Assembly: GCA_017898095.1 (NCBI GenBank)
Contig: JAGKQJ010000005.1
Span: 1 to 60,243 of the forward strand
Source of the DNA: Bacillaceae bacterium Marseille-Q3522
Lineage (GTDB): Bacteria; Bacillota; Bacilli; Bacillales; Cytobacillaceae
DNA: 60,243 nt
Direction of reading: 5' to 3'
Below are positions 19,958 through 33,403 of the stretch, one piece after another. The translations under genes were made by a program, and so were the position numbers. The notes below the pieces were generated by a model. It was not told where the DNA came from. It did no database searches and saw nothing but the letters and a program-made list of their open reading frames with translations. The first letter of the stretch is position 1. The number at the start of each line of letters is the position of its first letter.

Positions 19958-21625
19958 TTACATTCCTTGCTTTTTAGCCAATTCGATCGAGGCTAATGGC
20001 TGCTGCTTGTGCATGGTGTTTTTCAACAATGCGATTGCGAATACTTCTTTCAAATTGGTAACCGGAATAATCTCAATCCCGTCAATCCCTTGCAAAATTG
20101 TTTGCATATTTTCAGCAGGAATGATTACTTTTTGTACCCCTGCTTTTTTTGCTGCAATAACTTTAGGATAAACCCCGCCAATTGGTTTCACTTTTCCGTG
20201 AATACTGATTTCACCGGTCATCGCCACTGTGTGGTCAACCGGGAATTGATAGATCGCAGAATAGATAGCACTTGCCATTGCAATTCCTGCTGAAGGGCCG
20301 TCAATCGGAATACCGCCGGGAAAATTGACATGAATATCGTATTCATCTGCCGGTACCCCCAATGAACGAAGCACGGTAATGACGTTGTCTATCGAGCCTT
20401 TTGCCATACTTTTCTTTCTTATTTGCCTTCCTTGCGTACCAATACTCTCTTCTTCTACAATTCCGGTCACATTTACGGTACCTTTTTCTTTTGCAGGAAT
20501 AACCATTACTTCGATTTCGAGCAAAGCACCGGTATTAGGGCCATATACAGCAAGACCGTTCACTAAACCAATCGAGGAAACTTCATTAATTTTGCGCTCC
20601 ATTCTTGGAGACAATTGGCTTGAATGAATAACCCACTCTATATCCTCATCTTTTATGTATTCCCGGTCTTCCGTTATTGCCAAGCCTGCCGATATTTGAA
20701 TAATATTGACCGCTTCCCGTCCGTTCCTGGCATAAGTCGCTAAAATATTCAAGCCTTTGTCGCTTAAGGAGAGTTTTACTTTTTCTGCTGCCTTCTTTCC
20801 TATAACAGCAATTTCTTCTTCTGTTAATTCACGAAAAAATACTTCCATGCACCTGGAACGAATCGCCGGGGGAATTTCATTCGGTATTCTTGTTGTTGCA
20901 CCAACTAAGCGAAAATCTGCCGGTAAACCGTTCTTAAAAATATCGTGTATATGATTAGGAATTTGCACGTTTTCTTCATTATAATAGGCACTTTCTAAAA
21001 AAACCTTACGATCTTCCAGTACTTTTAACAGTTTATTCATTTGAATCGGATGTAATTCGCCAATTTCATCGATAAATAGCACTCCGCCATGGGCATTCGT
21101 AACAGCACCCTGCTTTGGTTGTGGAATTCCCGCCTGTCCCATTGCTCCGGCACCTTGATAAATCGGATCGTGGACGGAACCGATAAGCGGATCGGCAATT
21201 CCTCTCTCATCAAATCTTGCTGTGGTGGCATCTAATTCTACAAATGCCGCACCTCTGGCAAAAGGAGACTTATTATTTCGCTTTGCTTCTTCTAATACGA
21301 GCCGGGCAGCAGCTGTTTTTCCGACTCCCGGCGGACCATATATAATCACATGCTGAGGATTTGGACCGCATAGTGCGGCTTTTAAGGCTTTTATTCCATC
21401 TTCTTGCCCGACAATATCTTGAAAACTTGCCGGACGCACCTTTTCTGCCAACGGTTCTGTTAATGATATTGATCTCATTCTTCGCAATTGTTCCATTTCT
21501 TTTCGCGATTCACGATCAATCGAAACCTTTTGTGTCCGTTGGTTTCTTAATAAATTCCAAAAATACAATCCAATCACAATTCCAAAGAAAAGCTGGATAA
21601 GTAGCGCAATCCCCGCCCAATTCAT
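19958..21625 (-). CDS. lonB: Membrane-anchored ATP-dependent protease LonB
   Basis: LonB is a Lon-like protease found in spore formers, active in the forespore in Bacillus subtilis. It has an N-terminal membrane helix (IALLIQLFFGIVIGLYFW), then an AAA+ domain (Walker [10 protein letters not shown] near residue 97, Walker B VLFIDEIGEL) and a Lon protease domain with the serine in IDGPSAGIAMA (about 445). The LAN domain is absent, as expected. The product has 555 residues; the ATG has a strong AGGAGGGA site. It sits between clpX and lonA, the usual Bacillus order. A strong terminator upstream separates it from clpX. Confidence 0.96.
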   Translation of the reverse strand: MNWAGIALLIQLFFGIVIGLYFWNLLRNQRTQKVSIDRESRKEMEQLRRMRSISLTEPLAEKVRPASFQDIVGQEDGIKALKAALCGPNPQHVIIYGPPGVGKTAAARLVLEEAKRNNKSPFARGAAFVELDATTARFDERGIADPLIGSVHDPIYQGAGAMGQAGIPQPKQGAVTNAHGGVLFIDEIGELHPIQMNKLLKVLEDRKVFLESAYYNEENVQIPNHIHDIFKNGLPADFRLVGATTRIPNEIPPAIRSRCMEVFFRELTEEEIAVIGKKAAEKVKLSLSDKGLNILATYARNGREAVNIIQISAGLAITEDREYIKDEDIEWVIHSSQLSPRMERKINEVSSIGLVNGLAVYGPNTGALLEIEVMVIPAKEKGTVNVTGIVEEESIGTQGRQIRKKSMAKGSIDNVITVLRSLGVPADEYDIHVNFPGGIPIDGPSAGIAMASAIYSAIYQFPVDHTVAMTGEISIHGKVKPIGGVYPKVIAAKKAGVQKVIIPAENMQTILQGIDGIEIIPVTNLKEVFAIALLKNTMHKQQPLASIELAKKQGM

Positions 21626-21660
21626 TACATTCCCTCCTATGAAATTTTGTTTCTCTGTAC

Positions 21661-21673
21661 GTGTTCAAAAAGT
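21661..21673. repeat. Solitary R3 repeat end upstream of lonB
   Basis: GTGTTCAAAAAGT matches the R3 terminus. It lies upstream of the lonB ribosome site; no partner end is nearby. Confidence 0.5.
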
Positions 21674-21750
21674 AACGTGACTTTATAAACATCAACTAAA
21701 AGCTAGTATCTCCTTAGAAAAGAGGGAATAAACAATATTTAAAAAACGGT

Positions 21751-21816
21751 AAAAAAAAACAAAAATCCGGGTACCTGATATAGGGAACTAAAAGTTCCTA
21801 TATCAGGTACCCGGAT
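21751..21816 (-). terminator. Strong terminator of clpX
   Basis: A stem of about 24 bp (ATCCGGGTACCTGATATAGG and its complement, loop of 3-4 bases, one bulged G) is followed on the minus strand by TTTTTGTTTTTTTTT. It ends the clpX transcript upstream of lonB. Confidence 0.93.
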
Positions 21817-21832
21817 GCTAAAACGGAGGTCA

Positions 21833-21885
21833 GATAAAGTGAAACAGGCGGGGGTATGGTATTACTGCCCCTTAATCTGCGATAA
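21833..21885 (+). repeat. Repeat R1, short form, downstream of clpX
   Basis: ATAAAGTGAAAC (left end) is joined through GGCGGGGGTATGG to the right end TATTACTGCCCCTTAATCTG + CGATAA. The central hairpins are missing. Confidence 0.75.
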
Positions 21886-21942
21886 TAGCTCTTGAAACTT
21901 GCATAGCAAGTTTCTTCTAAATCCGACCTCCGGCCTCTGCTA

Positions 21943-23208
21943 TCATGCCGATGTTTTTCGTTCTTCGTCCACAATGGTGCCGTCTTGAAGGACAAGCTTA
22001 GGGATGCTGTTTTCTGTAACCGTTTCTTTTGTAATAATACATTTGGTAATATCTTCACGGGATGGAAGATCAAACATCACATCGAGCATAATTCCTTCAA
22101 TGATAGATCGTAATCCGCGGGCTCCGGTTTTACGTTCGATTGCTTTTTTGGCTATTTCCCGCAAAGCTTCCTCTTCAAATACAAGCTTGACATTATCTAA
22201 CTCAAGCATTTTTTGAAATTGTTTCACTAATGCGTTTTTCGGTTTTGTCAAAATCTCGATTAAAGCAGCCTCATCGAGATTGTTAAGACTAGCAATAACA
22301 GGAAGGCGGCCGATAAATTCTGGAATTAAACCAAAACGGAGTAAATCTTCCGGCAATACTTTTGTTAATAAATTCTTATCTTCACCTTCATCACTCTGTT
22401 GATTGGAGCCGAATCCAATTACTTTTTGCCCGAGGCGGCGTTTAATAATTGATTCAATGCCGTCAAATGCGCCACCGCAAATGAATAGGATATTCGTTGT
22501 ATCAATTTGAATGAATTCCTGATGCGGATGCTTTCTCCCTCCTTGAGGCGGGACACTGGCAACGGTTCCTTCAAGAATTTTCAATAATGCCTGCTGAACA
22601 CCTTCTCCTGATACATCTCTTGTAATAGAAGGGTTTTCTGACTTACGGGCGATTTTATCAATTTCATCGATATAGATAATCCCTTTTTCCGCTTTTTCTA
22701 CATCATAATCAGCAGCCTGGATCAGTTTAAGTAAAATATTTTCAACGTCCTCACCAACATAACCGGCTTCCGTTAACGAAGTTGCATCGGCGATCGCAAA
22801 TGGTACATTTAAAATTCGTGCAAGTGTTTGCGCCAACAAGGTTTTTCCGCTCCCGGTCGGGCCAATCATGACTATATTACTTTTTGAAAGCTCGACTTCA
22901 TCAATCTTGCTGTTGGAATTAATCCGTTTGTAATGGTTATAAACTGCAACAGACAAAGATTTTTTTGCTTTATCCTGACCGATGACATAATCATTAAGAA
23001 TATCACGGATTTCTGCAGGTTTCGGAATATCTTTAAATTCAACTTCTTCTTCCGTCCCTAATTCTTCTTCGACAATTTCCATGCACAATTCAATACATTC
23101 ATCACAAATATATACACCGGGTCCGGCAACAAGTTTACGTACCTGATCTTGCGTTTTCCCGCAAAAAGAACATTTTAACTGCCCTTTTTCATCATTAAAT
23201 TTAAACAA
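21943..23208 (-). CDS. clpX: ClpX, ATPase subunit of ClpXP protease
   Basis: ClpX unfolds substrates and feeds them to ClpP. The N-terminal zinc-binding domain has C13/C16 (CSFCGKTQ) and C35/C38 (ICDEC). The AAA+ domain has GPTGSGKT near residue 120, IIYIDEIDK and the pore loop GYVGEDVE; the ClpP-contact loop IGFGS is also seen. I place the start at TTG 23208 (MFKFNDEKG), seven bases after GAGGGG; this matches the usual ClpX start. The TTG at 23217 lies directly on the ribosome site. The product has 421 residues. It lies downstream of tig across a long repeat-containing gap. Confidence 0.97.
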   Translation of the reverse strand: MFKFNDEKGQLKCSFCGKTQDQVRKLVAGPGVYICDECIELCMEIVEEELGTEEEVEFKDIPKPAEIRDILNDYVIGQDKAKKSLSVAVYNHYKRINSNSKIDEVELSKSNIVMIGPTGSGKTLLAQTLARILNVPFAIADATSLTEAGYVGEDVENILLKLIQAADYDVEKAEKGIIYIDEIDKIARKSENPSITRDVSGEGVQQALLKILEGTVASVPPQGGRKHPHQEFIQIDTTNILFICGGAFDGIESIIKRRLGQKVIGFGSNQQSDEGEDKNLLTKVLPEDLLRFGLIPEFIGRLPVIASLNNLDEAALIEILTKPKNALVKQFQKMLELDNVKLVFEEEALREIAKKAIERKTGARGLRSIIEGIMLDVMFDLPSREDITKCIITKETVTENSIPKLVLQDGTIVDEERKTSA

Positions 23209-23478
23209 TATATTCAACCCCTCAAAAAAATTCTGATTTTTCTAAAAAGAAGCTATGTCATGAAAAGAAAATGGAATGATGCAGTATCACTCCGATATTC
23301 ATTTTCATTGAAGTTTTACCCGTTTCATCCATCTTTTTTCCTTTATCACAATAAATAACTATTATGTATTGCACATTGTAACATAGAAGTACAACATACA
23401 GGAAATAAAACCTCTTATCATTTTATGTATCGCTATTTTATTAGTAGTTCCGGCTTTTCTTTTTCACCTCCTTAATGT

Positions 23479-23674
23479 GTTTTCAAAAAATTAACAAATG
23501 CAGAATAAGAAGAAGCGGGACGGTTTAGCTCCGCCGGCTTTTCTCAGGATAAGGTGTTTCTAGTGCCTGAGAACAGAACGAGAGCGTATTAGCAGGAGCT
23601 CCGTTTTCGTAGAAAATGAAACAGGAGTTGATTTCACCGCCAATCATTTACTGACTTTTATGAACAACCGCTTC
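23479..23674. repeat. Degenerate R3 element between tig and clpX
   Basis: The left end TGTTTTCAAAAAATTAAC and right end TTTACTGACTTTTATGAACA are imperfect inverted copies of the R3 terminus, about 195 bp apart. The internal GTTGATTTCACCGC resembles the interior of the valS-leader copy (GTTGATTTCACAGC). Confidence 0.5.
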
Positions 23675-23837
23675 TATCCTTCTCTTTATTTGTTCGCGGT
23701 TTCAATACCTTTTTCCTCTTTAAATAAATAAAAATAAATGTGAGTTCTTTCTATATACTTATTCTACACCTAAAGTATTATTCATCAAAACAAGAAGCTT
23801 GTGTAATTATTAGTATATTTTTCTAAACTTTTAATGA

Positions 23838-23868
23838 AACGAGGCACGATACTTCATCGCGCCTCGTT
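23838..23868 (-). terminator. Probable tig terminator
   Basis: AACGAGGCGCGAT and ATCGTGCCTCGTT form a 13-bp stem with a 5-base loop on the minus strand, about 125 bases after the tig stop. The following sequence is T-rich but not a clean U-run. Confidence 0.5.
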
Positions 23869-23992
23869 GATAACGGGAAATCTCCCCTGAAGGGCAGCTG
23901 TTCAATACCCTGCCGGATAGAAATCTACCGGGAAAAATTTCAGTTTTTCAAAGCTTAATTAACATTTCAAAAGATTTTCTGCCGGGATTCAA

Positions 23993-25291
23993 TTATCCTT
24001 CCGTAGCGGCAACTGTTTTGCTGTTATCAACAAGAAAATCTACCGCTTTACGAATTTCCAGTTCAGCTTTGATACCATCTAAATTTCCAAGGCTTTTTTT
24101 AATGGTTTGAACATCCAAATTGTAAATTTTAGACATTTCTTCTAATTCAGCATTTACATCTTCATCAGTTGCTTTAATATTTTCGCTTTTCGCCACTGCT
24201 TCTAAAGTTAACGTTGTACGCACCCGTTGTTCTGCTTCTTCTTTCATTTGCTCACGCAAGGCAGCTTCATCCTGACCTGAAAATTGATAATACATTTCAA
24301 GATTGATGCCTTGAGCCTGCAATCTTTGTTCAAATTCTTTTTTCATCCGATCTACTTCATTTTCAATCATGACGGTCGGAATATCGACTTCTGCATTATC
24401 AATTGCTTTTTGTACAACCGTATCTCTTACGTGATGTTCCGCTTCGTGCTGTTTATCGTGTTCCAAGCGAGTTTTGATTTTCTCTTTTAATTCTGCTAAC
24501 GTTTCTACTTCTTCATCTACATCTATGGCAAATTCATCGTCAATTTCAGGAAGCTCTTTTGTCTTCACTTCATGAACCGTTACCTTGAAAACGGCAGGTT
24601 TCCCGGCAAGCTCGGCAGCGTGATATTCTTCCGGGAAGGTAACATTTACTTCTTTTTCCTCTCCGGCGCCAATACCAATTAGTTGTTCTTCAAAGCCAGG
24701 GATAAATTGGCCGGAACCTAGTTCAAGGGAATGGTTTTCCCCTTTTCCGCCTTCAAAAGCTTTCCCATCAACAAAGCCTTCAAAGCTGATGACAACCGTA
24801 TCACCGTTTTCTGCTTTGCCTTCCTCTTTTAATACCAGTTCAGCATTTTTTTCCTGCAGCTCTTTTATTTCATTTTCAACATCTTCATCGGTTACAGCTG
24901 TATCGAATGCTTCCACTTCAATCCCTTTGTATTCGCCCAGTTTCACCTCAGGTTTTACAATGACTGTCGCTTTAAAAATAAGGGTTTTCCCTTTTTCAAT
25001 TTGTTCAATGCTGATTTCCGGCGCATCTACAGGTTCAATTCCTGATTCTTCAATGGCATTCGCATAGGCTTCAGGGAGAAGAATATCGACTGCATCCTGA
25101 TACAATGCTTCTGCTCCAAATCGTTTTTCAAACATTCCTCGCGGCATTTTTCCTTTACGGAAGCCGGGAACATTGATTTGTTTTACTACTTTTTTAAATG
25201 CAGCGTCTAAGCCTTTGTTAACCTGTTCTTCATTTACTTCTACTGTGAGAACAACTTTATTTCCCTCTATTTTTTCTACTTGTGCAGACAT
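23993..25291 (-). CDS. tig: Trigger factor (ribosome-associated chaperone)
   Basis: Trigger factor binds ribosomal protein L23 at the exit tunnel and shields nascent chains. The ribosome-binding signature [10 protein letters not shown] is at residues 43-52. The FKBP-type prolyl isomerase domain spans about 160-245 ([20 protein letters not shown] onward), and the C-terminal chaperone arms follow. The start ATG at 25291 ([10 protein letters not shown]) lies ten bases after GGAGGG; the frame open to 25312 lacks a ribosome site. The product has 432 residues. Confidence 0.97.
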   Translation of the reverse strand: MSAQVEKIEGNKVVLTVEVNEEQVNKGLDAAFKKVVKQINVPGFRKGKMPRGMFEKRFGAEALYQDAVDILLPEAYANAIEESGIEPVDAPEISIEQIEKGKTLIFKATVIVKPEVKLGEYKGIEVEAFDTAVTDEDVENEIKELQEKNAELVLKEEGKAENGDTVVISFEGFVDGKAFEGGKGENHSLELGSGQFIPGFEEQLIGIGAGEEKEVNVTFPEEYHAAELAGKPAVFKVTVHEVKTKELPEIDDEFAIDVDEEVETLAELKEKIKTRLEHDKQHEAEHHVRDTVVQKAIDNAEVDIPTVMIENEVDRMKKEFEQRLQAQGINLEMYYQFSGQDEAALREQMKEEAEQRVRTTLTLEAVAKSENIKATDEDVNAELEEMSKIYNLDVQTIKKSLGNLDGIKAELEIRKAVDFLVDNSKTVAATEG

Positions 25292-25413
25292 ACGTTCTAT
25301 TCCCTCCAACAATCTATTAACGATTCATTTTGATCAACTCGGGCGGATTTGAGTCAGATATTTCAAGTTTAAATGTGTGCAACCACTTCATTATAACATA
25401 CGATAAACCTGTT

Positions 25414-26451
25414 TCAAGAGTGAAGCTGCATATCGCGAAAAGAAATTTGTTCAAGACTGTGAATTTTTTTTATTGCTTGTTTCATGTCTCCGACAGCAAC
25501 TTTGAACTTACCGGCAACTTCTTCTGCCTCTGCTGTTTTTCCGAAATATTCATTAATGACAAAATAATAGGCTGCAGCATAAACCGGAACCGGATATTTT
25601 TCAAACTGAAACGGATACAATATTAGAAATTGCTGCTCGATAAATTCTTTGGCATGTTCCAGCATAATAGGATCTTCATTTTCTAAAAAAACTCTAAGAG
25701 TACTTGCTAATTGTAAAAATTGCTCCTGCTGCGTTACTTCTTTTAAATGAGCAGGCATCACTATTCCTTTTTGCGCTAATTTTTCTACTTTTACCGGCTG
25801 CTCGTACTGCTGCTCTTTCAGCACATGTAAAAGCAGCGTTTTTACAAATACATTGCCTTCAATAGAAGTTAGATATTCTTTTACTTCTACTATATAAGGT
25901 TGAATTTTTTCTTTTTCTAATTTTTTTACAAGAAGCATTTGCTCTGCTGCATTTTTCCCTAACAAACCCAGCTTTTTATGTACATGGCTTTCATGTTCTG
26001 CCGTATCGGATGATATAACCGCAGCATCTTTTAGCATTTTTTTGCTTAATTGGAGTATTTTTTCAAAATGCTCCAATTTGCTTTCAGGAATTTCTTCCTC
26101 TTGTAACATTTTATCAATCATAGTTACAATTTTATCATAATCATGCAGTTGTACTAAAATCATGAAGTAAAGATCAACCGTTTGCAAATTGTCTCCGATT
26201 TCCTCTTGAAGCATGATTTCTGCTAGCTGCTTTGCTTTTTGCAGATTGCCGTATTCAAAATAAGCAATGACCAGTCCAATATAGATCTCATCATGACGGT
26301 AATTCCAGGCTAAAGCATCCTCCAAAAGCACAATAGCTTCCTTCCAGTTCTTTTCTTTCAAATATTGAAGTCCTTTTTCTACAAGTCTTTTTTCCAAATT
26401 TGGAAAAAGAATAATATTATCATGTCTCTTGCTTCTGTCCCGCTTTTTCAT
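25414..26451 (-). CDS. ysoA: TPR-repeat protein YsoA
   Basis: The 345-residue product starts with a basic segment (MKKRDRSKRHDN). Tetratricopeptide-like helical pairs follow at about residues 20-140, for example GLQYLKEKNWKEAIVLLEDALAWN and the pair that follows it. The rest is helical with several hydrophobic heptads. It matches YsoA of Bacillus in position (between leuD and tig) and size. TPR proteins are scaffolds; the partner is unknown. The start ATG at 26451 has a weak AAGGCG-type site. Full R1 and R2 repeats separate it from leuD. Confidence 0.85.
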   Translation of the reverse strand: MKKRDRSKRHDNIILFPNLEKRLVEKGLQYLKEKNWKEAIVLLEDALAWNYRHDEIYIGLVIAYFEYGNLQKAKQLAEIMLQEEIGDNLQTVDLYFMILVQLHDYDKIVTMIDKMLQEEEIPESKLEHFEKILQLSKKMLKDAAVISSDTAEHESHVHKKLGLLGKNAAEQMLLVKKLEKEKIQPYIVEVKEYLTSIEGNVFVKTLLLHVLKEQQYEQPVKVEKLAQKGIVMPAHLKEVTQQEQFLQLASTLRVFLENEDPIMLEHAKEFIEQQFLILYPFQFEKYPVPVYAAAYYFVINEYFGKTAEAEEVAGKFKVAVGDMKQAIKKIHSLEQISFRDMQLHS

Positions 26452-26540
26452 TAATTAATCGCCTTGCCTTCTCAAATCTCCGGTTTCATTTTTATAAAGT
26501 TTAGCATGTCTTTATCAGGAATACAAACGGAACAATATAA

Positions 26541-26558
26541 GTGAGCGTTCAAAAAGTT
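26541..26558. repeat. Solitary R3 repeat end upstream of ysoA
   Basis: GTGAGCGTTCAAAAAGTT resembles the R3 terminus; it lies close to the R1 full copy at 26631. Confidence 0.45.
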
Positions 26559-26630
26559 TAAGTAAAATAGAACAGATCAAAAAATAAGAGGGAGAAGGCA
26601 GAGGATAACCTCCACTTTTTTGGATTTAAT

Positions 26631-26901
26631 TTATCGCAGATTAAGGGGCAGTAATACCCCCGCCTCAAAAATAGAGGTGAAACCAATCATTTAGGCGGGG
26701 ATAAACTGCCCCTAAATGCCCGATTGGTGAAATAAGGTTTTTCTTAGAGCTTTTAGCCCTTAGAAAAATCAATCGGGCATAGCGCGGCTAACCATCAGTG
26801 GGGGATGAAGGCCAACTAAGTACGCCACGGCCTCATGTCTTCGTCGGCACTAGTACGTCCTGTACGTTGAAAACCCCCACTGCTGGAAGTTTCACTTTAT
26901 A
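26631..26901 (+). repeat. Repeat R1, full copy A
   Basis: A 271-bp structured element. From left: TTATCGCAGATTAAGG; hairpin 1 (GGGGCAGTAATACCCCCGCC pairing with GGCGGGGATAAACTGCCCC); hairpin 2 (GCCCGATT...AATCGGGC with an inner TTTTTCTTAG/CTTAGAAAAA stem); hairpin 3 (CCATCAGTGGGGG...CCCCCACTGCTGG enclosing CACTAGTACGTCCTGTACGT); then GGAAGTTTCACTTTATAA. It codes for no protein. It lies between leuD and ysoA. Confidence 0.85.
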
Positions 26902-26904
26902 AGA

Positions 26905-26985
26905 AAGACTTGCGCCGCTAAGTGCAGTGCAGGCAGGCTTTTCTATGCAAGATGGAGTTTGTCTCCACCTGATTACCAATATTTT
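26905..26985. repeat. Repeat R2-like, diverged copy
   Basis: GATGGAG...CTCCACCTGATT recalls the R2 core hairpin but the flanks have diverged. It directly follows R1 copy A. Confidence 0.4.
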
Positions 26986-27008
26986 TCTCCTGCTGTAAAA
27001 AAGAGCGC

Positions 27009-27593
27009 TTAAAAGTTGACCGTTTCATACGCCATAATTTTATCCTCTAAATGCAGTGTCATCTCGATTTCATCCCATCCGTTCAGAAGCATTTTTCTAG
27101 CATGTTCCTGAATCGAAAATAATTTGCAAAAGCCGCTTGAATCAGATACTTCCGTTTTTTCCAGATTCACTGTCAGCGTGTAGGGCTGATTTTGCGCAGC
27201 TTGCAGCAAATAATCAACTGCCTTTTGATCTAGAACAATTGGCAGCATACTATTTTTCAAACAGTTTTGATAAAAGATATCTGCAAAGGATGGCGCGATA
27301 ATCACTTTAAAACCGTAATCCAGTAAAGCCCATGGAGCGTGTTCCCGCGAAGATCCGCAACCAAAATTTTCATTTGCTATTAAAATAGAAGCTCCCTGAT
27401 TCTCCGGTCTGTTTAATTCAAATTGCGGATTTTTTTCACCTCCAGGTAAAAAGCGCCAATCATAAAATAAAAAGGGACCAAAGCCTGTTTTTTCAATCCG
27501 TTTTAAAAATTGTTTCGGGATGATCTGATCCGTATCAACATTTGTTCGATTAAGTGCAACTGCTTTGCCTTGATGAATTTGAAAGCCACTCAT
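27009..27593 (-). CDS. leuD: 3-isopropylmalate dehydratase, small subunit
   Basis: LeuD pairs with LeuC to isomerise 2-isopropylmalate to 3-isopropylmalate in leucine synthesis. The product has 194 residues with the signatures NVDTDQIIPKQFLKRIEKTGFG near the start and LIANENFGCGSSREHAPWAL in the middle, which forms the substrate-recognition loop. The ATG at 27593 is preceded by GAGGCAAG. It is the last gene of ilvBHC-leuABCD and lies 38 bases after leuC. Confidence 0.97.
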   Translation of the reverse strand: MSGFQIHQGKAVALNRTNVDTDQIIPKQFLKRIEKTGFGPFLFYDWRFLPGGEKNPQFELNRPENQGASILIANENFGCGSSREHAPWALLDYGFKVIIAPSFADIFYQNCLKNSMLPIVLDQKAVDYLLQAAQNQPYTLTVNLEKTEVSDSSGFCKLFSIQEHARKMLLNGWDEIEMTLHLEDKIMAYETVNF

Positions 27594-27631
27594 TGTCTTG
27601 CCTCCTCATATGTGAAAATTGCCTGGTTCGC

Positions 27632-29038
27632 TTAGCCGATTTTTGCTGTCTGCAGCTTTCTCACGTCAATAAACTTTCCGTATAATGCCGCTGCAGCTGC
27701 CATCACCGGACTGACCAGATGCGTTCTTGCACCGAAGCCCTGTCTTCCTTCAAAATTCCTGTTTGAGGTAGACGCACAATGTTCCCCGGCAGGGACAACA
27801 TCATTATTCATACTTAAACACATACTGCAGCCGGCATCTCTCCATTCAAAGCCTGCTTCTGTGAAAATCTTATCTAAGCCTTCCTTCTCAGCAAGCTGTT
27901 TCACCGTTTGCGAACCCGGTACCACTAAAGCCCGTACATTTTCATGCACACTGCCGCCTTTGACGATTGCTGCCGCCTGGCGCAAGTCTTCAATCCGTGA
28001 ATTTGTACACGAGCCGATAAATACATGTTGAATATGGATATCTTCGATTTTCTGACCTGCTTCCAGGCCCATATATTGAATCGCTCTTTGCAACGCTTTT
28101 ATTTCATTTTCCGTCTTGCAATCGGCAAAGGAAGGAATTGTTTCTGTAATTTTCCCCGTCATTCCCGGATTTGTTCCCCAGCTTACCATCGGCTCGATAT
28201 CACTTGCATCAATTTGAATCGTACCGTCATAGTGTGCATCGGAATCCGAAGCAAGCTCTTGCCATGTTTTTACCGCATCGTGAAACTGTTTCGGAGAATA
28301 TTTTCTTTCTTCTAAGAAGCGGAAGGTTGTTTCATCCGGTGAAACCAGACCTGCTCTCGCCCCTCCTTCAATGGACATATTGCAGATGGTCATTCTTTCC
28401 TCCATCGACATTTGCCGAATTACATCACCGCAATATTCGATGACGTGACCCGTACCAAAATTGACCCCAAACCGGGATAGCACGTACAAGATCACATCCT
28501 TTGCTGTGACTCCAGGAGACAGGCGGCCGTTTATTTCCAGTTTTAATGTTTTCGGTTTTGCCTGCCACAATGTTTGTGTTGCCAGTACATGCTCAACCTC
28601 ACTTGTTCCGATTCCGAACGCCAAAGCACCAAAAGCACCATGTGTAGACGTATGACTGTCGCCGCAAACGATCGTTTTCCCGGGCTGGGTCAGACCAAGC
28701 TCCGGGCCGATGACATGAACGATCCCCTGATCCGGACTGTTTAAATCCGCTAACGGAATCTTAAATTCGAGACAGTTTTTTTCAAGGGTTGTTAATTGGT
28801 TTTTGGCAACCTCATCCTTAATGACAAAACGATTGCGCGTCGGAACATTGTGATCCATCGTTGCAAATGTCTTTTCCGGCCTGCGGACTTTGCGGTTTTT
28901 AATCCTTAAACCGGAGAAAGCCTGCGGCGATGTTACTTCATGAATTAAATGCAGATCAATATATAATAAATCCGGCTTCCCTTCTTCACGGTGGACTACA
29001 TGTTTTTCCCAGATTTTTTCAACAATTGACTTCCCCAT
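27632..29038 (-). CDS. leuC: 3-isopropylmalate dehydratase, large subunit
   Basis: This aconitase-family subunit carries the 4Fe-4S cluster. The ligand cysteines lie in FIGSCTNSR (about C345) and in [11 protein letters not shown] (about C402 and C405). [21 protein letters not shown] is the family stretch near residue 130. I use the ATG at 29038 ([13 protein letters not shown]), preceded by AAGGGAGAGAAG; the frame open to 29077 has no support. The product has 468 residues. An R1 short repeat lies between leuB and leuC. Confidence 0.97.
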   Translation of the reverse strand: MGKSIVEKIWEKHVVHREEGKPDLLYIDLHLIHEVTSPQAFSGLRIKNRKVRRPEKTFATMDHNVPTRNRFVIKDEVAKNQLTTLEKNCLEFKIPLADLNSPDQGIVHVIGPELGLTQPGKTIVCGDSHTSTHGAFGALAFGIGTSEVEHVLATQTLWQAKPKTLKLEINGRLSPGVTAKDVILYVLSRFGVNFGTGHVIEYCGDVIRQMSMEERMTICNMSIEGGARAGLVSPDETTFRFLEERKYSPKQFHDAVKTWQELASDSDAHYDGTIQIDASDIEPMVSWGTNPGMTGKITETIPSFADCKTENEIKALQRAIQYMGLEAGQKIEDIHIQHVFIGSCTNSRIEDLRQAAAIVKGGSVHENVRALVVPGSQTVKQLAEKEGLDKIFTEAGFEWRDAGCSMCLSMNNDVVPAGEHCASTSNRNFEGRQGFGARTHLVSPVMAAAAALYGKFIDVRKLQTAKIG

Positions 29039-29059
29039 TTTCTTCTCTCCCTTCCTTTC

Positions 29060-29117
29060 ATAAAGTGAAACTTCCATTTTTGAGGCGAGGGTATTACTGC
29101 CCCTTAACCTGCGATAA
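29060..29117 (+). repeat. Repeat R1, short form, between leuB and leuC
   Basis: ATAAAGTGAAACTTCC joins ATTTTTGAGGCGAGG and the right end TATTACTGCCCCTTAACCTG + CGATAA. It ends 2-3 bases from the leuB stop codon and lies inside the operon transcript. Confidence 0.8.
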
Positions 29118-29119
29118 AA

Positions 29120-30223
29120 TTATCGTGATACTTGTGCAGCTTTTTGCCGTAAAATTGCTGTATTCACTTTCGCGGTCATTTCCGTTGTTGTTATATAGTT
29201 TGCATTATCAAAAGCGATATCCTTTGTCCGATATCCGCTATCTAATACTTCATCAACAGCCTTTTCAATCATGGCTGCCTCAGCTTCTAACTGGAAGGAA
29301 ATTCGCAGCATCATTGCTGTTGATAATATCATCGCCAACGGATTGGCAAGATTTTTCCCGGCAATATCCGGTGCTGATCCGTGGATCGGCTCAAATAAAT
29401 ACGGTCCGTTTTCGGAAAGACTGGCTGACGGAAGCATGCCCAGTGAACCTGTTAGTACTGATGTTTCATCGCTCAAAATATCGCCAAACATATTTTCAGT
29501 CACGATAACATCGAATTGCTGCGGATTTTTAATAATTTGCATCGCGGCATTATCAACAAGCAAATGTTCGAGGGTTATATCTTTATATTGTGCCGCGGTT
29601 TCTTCCGCTACTTCCCGCCACATTCTGCTTGATTCCAGCACATTTGCCTTATCAACAGATGTTACCTTTTTGCGGCGCTTGCCGGCTAAGGCAAATGCCT
29701 GTTTCATTACACGTTCAATTTCAGATCTTTTATAGTGTAATGTATCTACTACAACAGCCTCGCCATTTTCTATTCTTCTTTCACTCGGTTGCCCAAAATA
29801 AATACCTCCGGTCAGTTCCCTGACCATAAGTAAATCAACACCTTCAATCCGTTCTTTACGCAATGGCGAGGAATCTGCCAAACTTTTGATATACGTTGTC
29901 GGCCTGAGGTTTGCAAATAATTGTAATGCTTTACGAATCCCTAACAGACCTTTTTCCGGACGTAAATGTGCCGGATTATAGTCCCATTTGGGACCGCCGA
30001 CAGCTCCAAGCAGCACGGCATCACTTTTTTTGCATAAAGCAACGGTTTTCTCCGGCAGCGGCGTCCCGGCAGAATCAATCGCTTCTCCGCCAATCAAACC
30101 ATATTGAAAAGTAAATTCGTGACCGAAGCAAGAAGCGATCGTTTGCAGGACCTCAATCGCTCCCGCGGTAATTTCTTTGCCAATACCGTCTCCCGGAAGA
30201 ACGGCAATTTGCTTTTTCACCAT
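29120..30223 (-). CDS. leuB: 3-isopropylmalate dehydrogenase
   Basis: LeuB oxidises and decarboxylates 3-isopropylmalate with NAD+. The 367-residue product has the N-terminal VLPGDGIGKEI, the substrate segment LFANLRPTTYIKS, ELTGGIYFGQPSER and the C-terminal nucleotide loop FEPIHGSAPDIAGKNLANP. The ATG at 30223 follows TTGGAGG. It lies 43 bases downstream of leuA. Its stop abuts an R1 short repeat, which separates it from leuC by about 80 bases. Confidence 0.97.
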   Translation of the reverse strand: MVKKQIAVLPGDGIGKEITAGAIEVLQTIASCFGHEFTFQYGLIGGEAIDSAGTPLPEKTVALCKKSDAVLLGAVGGPKWDYNPAHLRPEKGLLGIRKALQLFANLRPTTYIKSLADSSPLRKERIEGVDLLMVRELTGGIYFGQPSERRIENGEAVVVDTLHYKRSEIERVMKQAFALAGKRRKKVTSVDKANVLESSRMWREVAEETAAQYKDITLEHLLVDNAAMQIIKNPQQFDVIVTENMFGDILSDETSVLTGSLGMLPSASLSENGPYLFEPIHGSAPDIAGKNLANPLAMILSTAMMLRISFQLEAEAAMIEKAVDEVLDSGYRTKDIAFDNANYITTTEMTAKVNTAILRQKAAQVSR

Positions 30224-30265
30224 TTATACCTCCAAAATAGATTTTTCGTTTCTTCTGACCCGGTA

Positions 30266-33386
<3,121 letters not shown>

Positions 33387-33403
<17 letters not shown>

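Larger units (their letters stand above)
23218..23992. other. Long gap between tig and clpX
   Basis: This 775-base region has no credible gene. It holds a probable tig terminator (23838-23868) and a degenerate R3-like element (23479-23674). The remainder near 23340-23460 is AT-rich and presumably carries the clpX promoter, though no convincing -35/-10 pair was identified. Confidence 0.6.
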
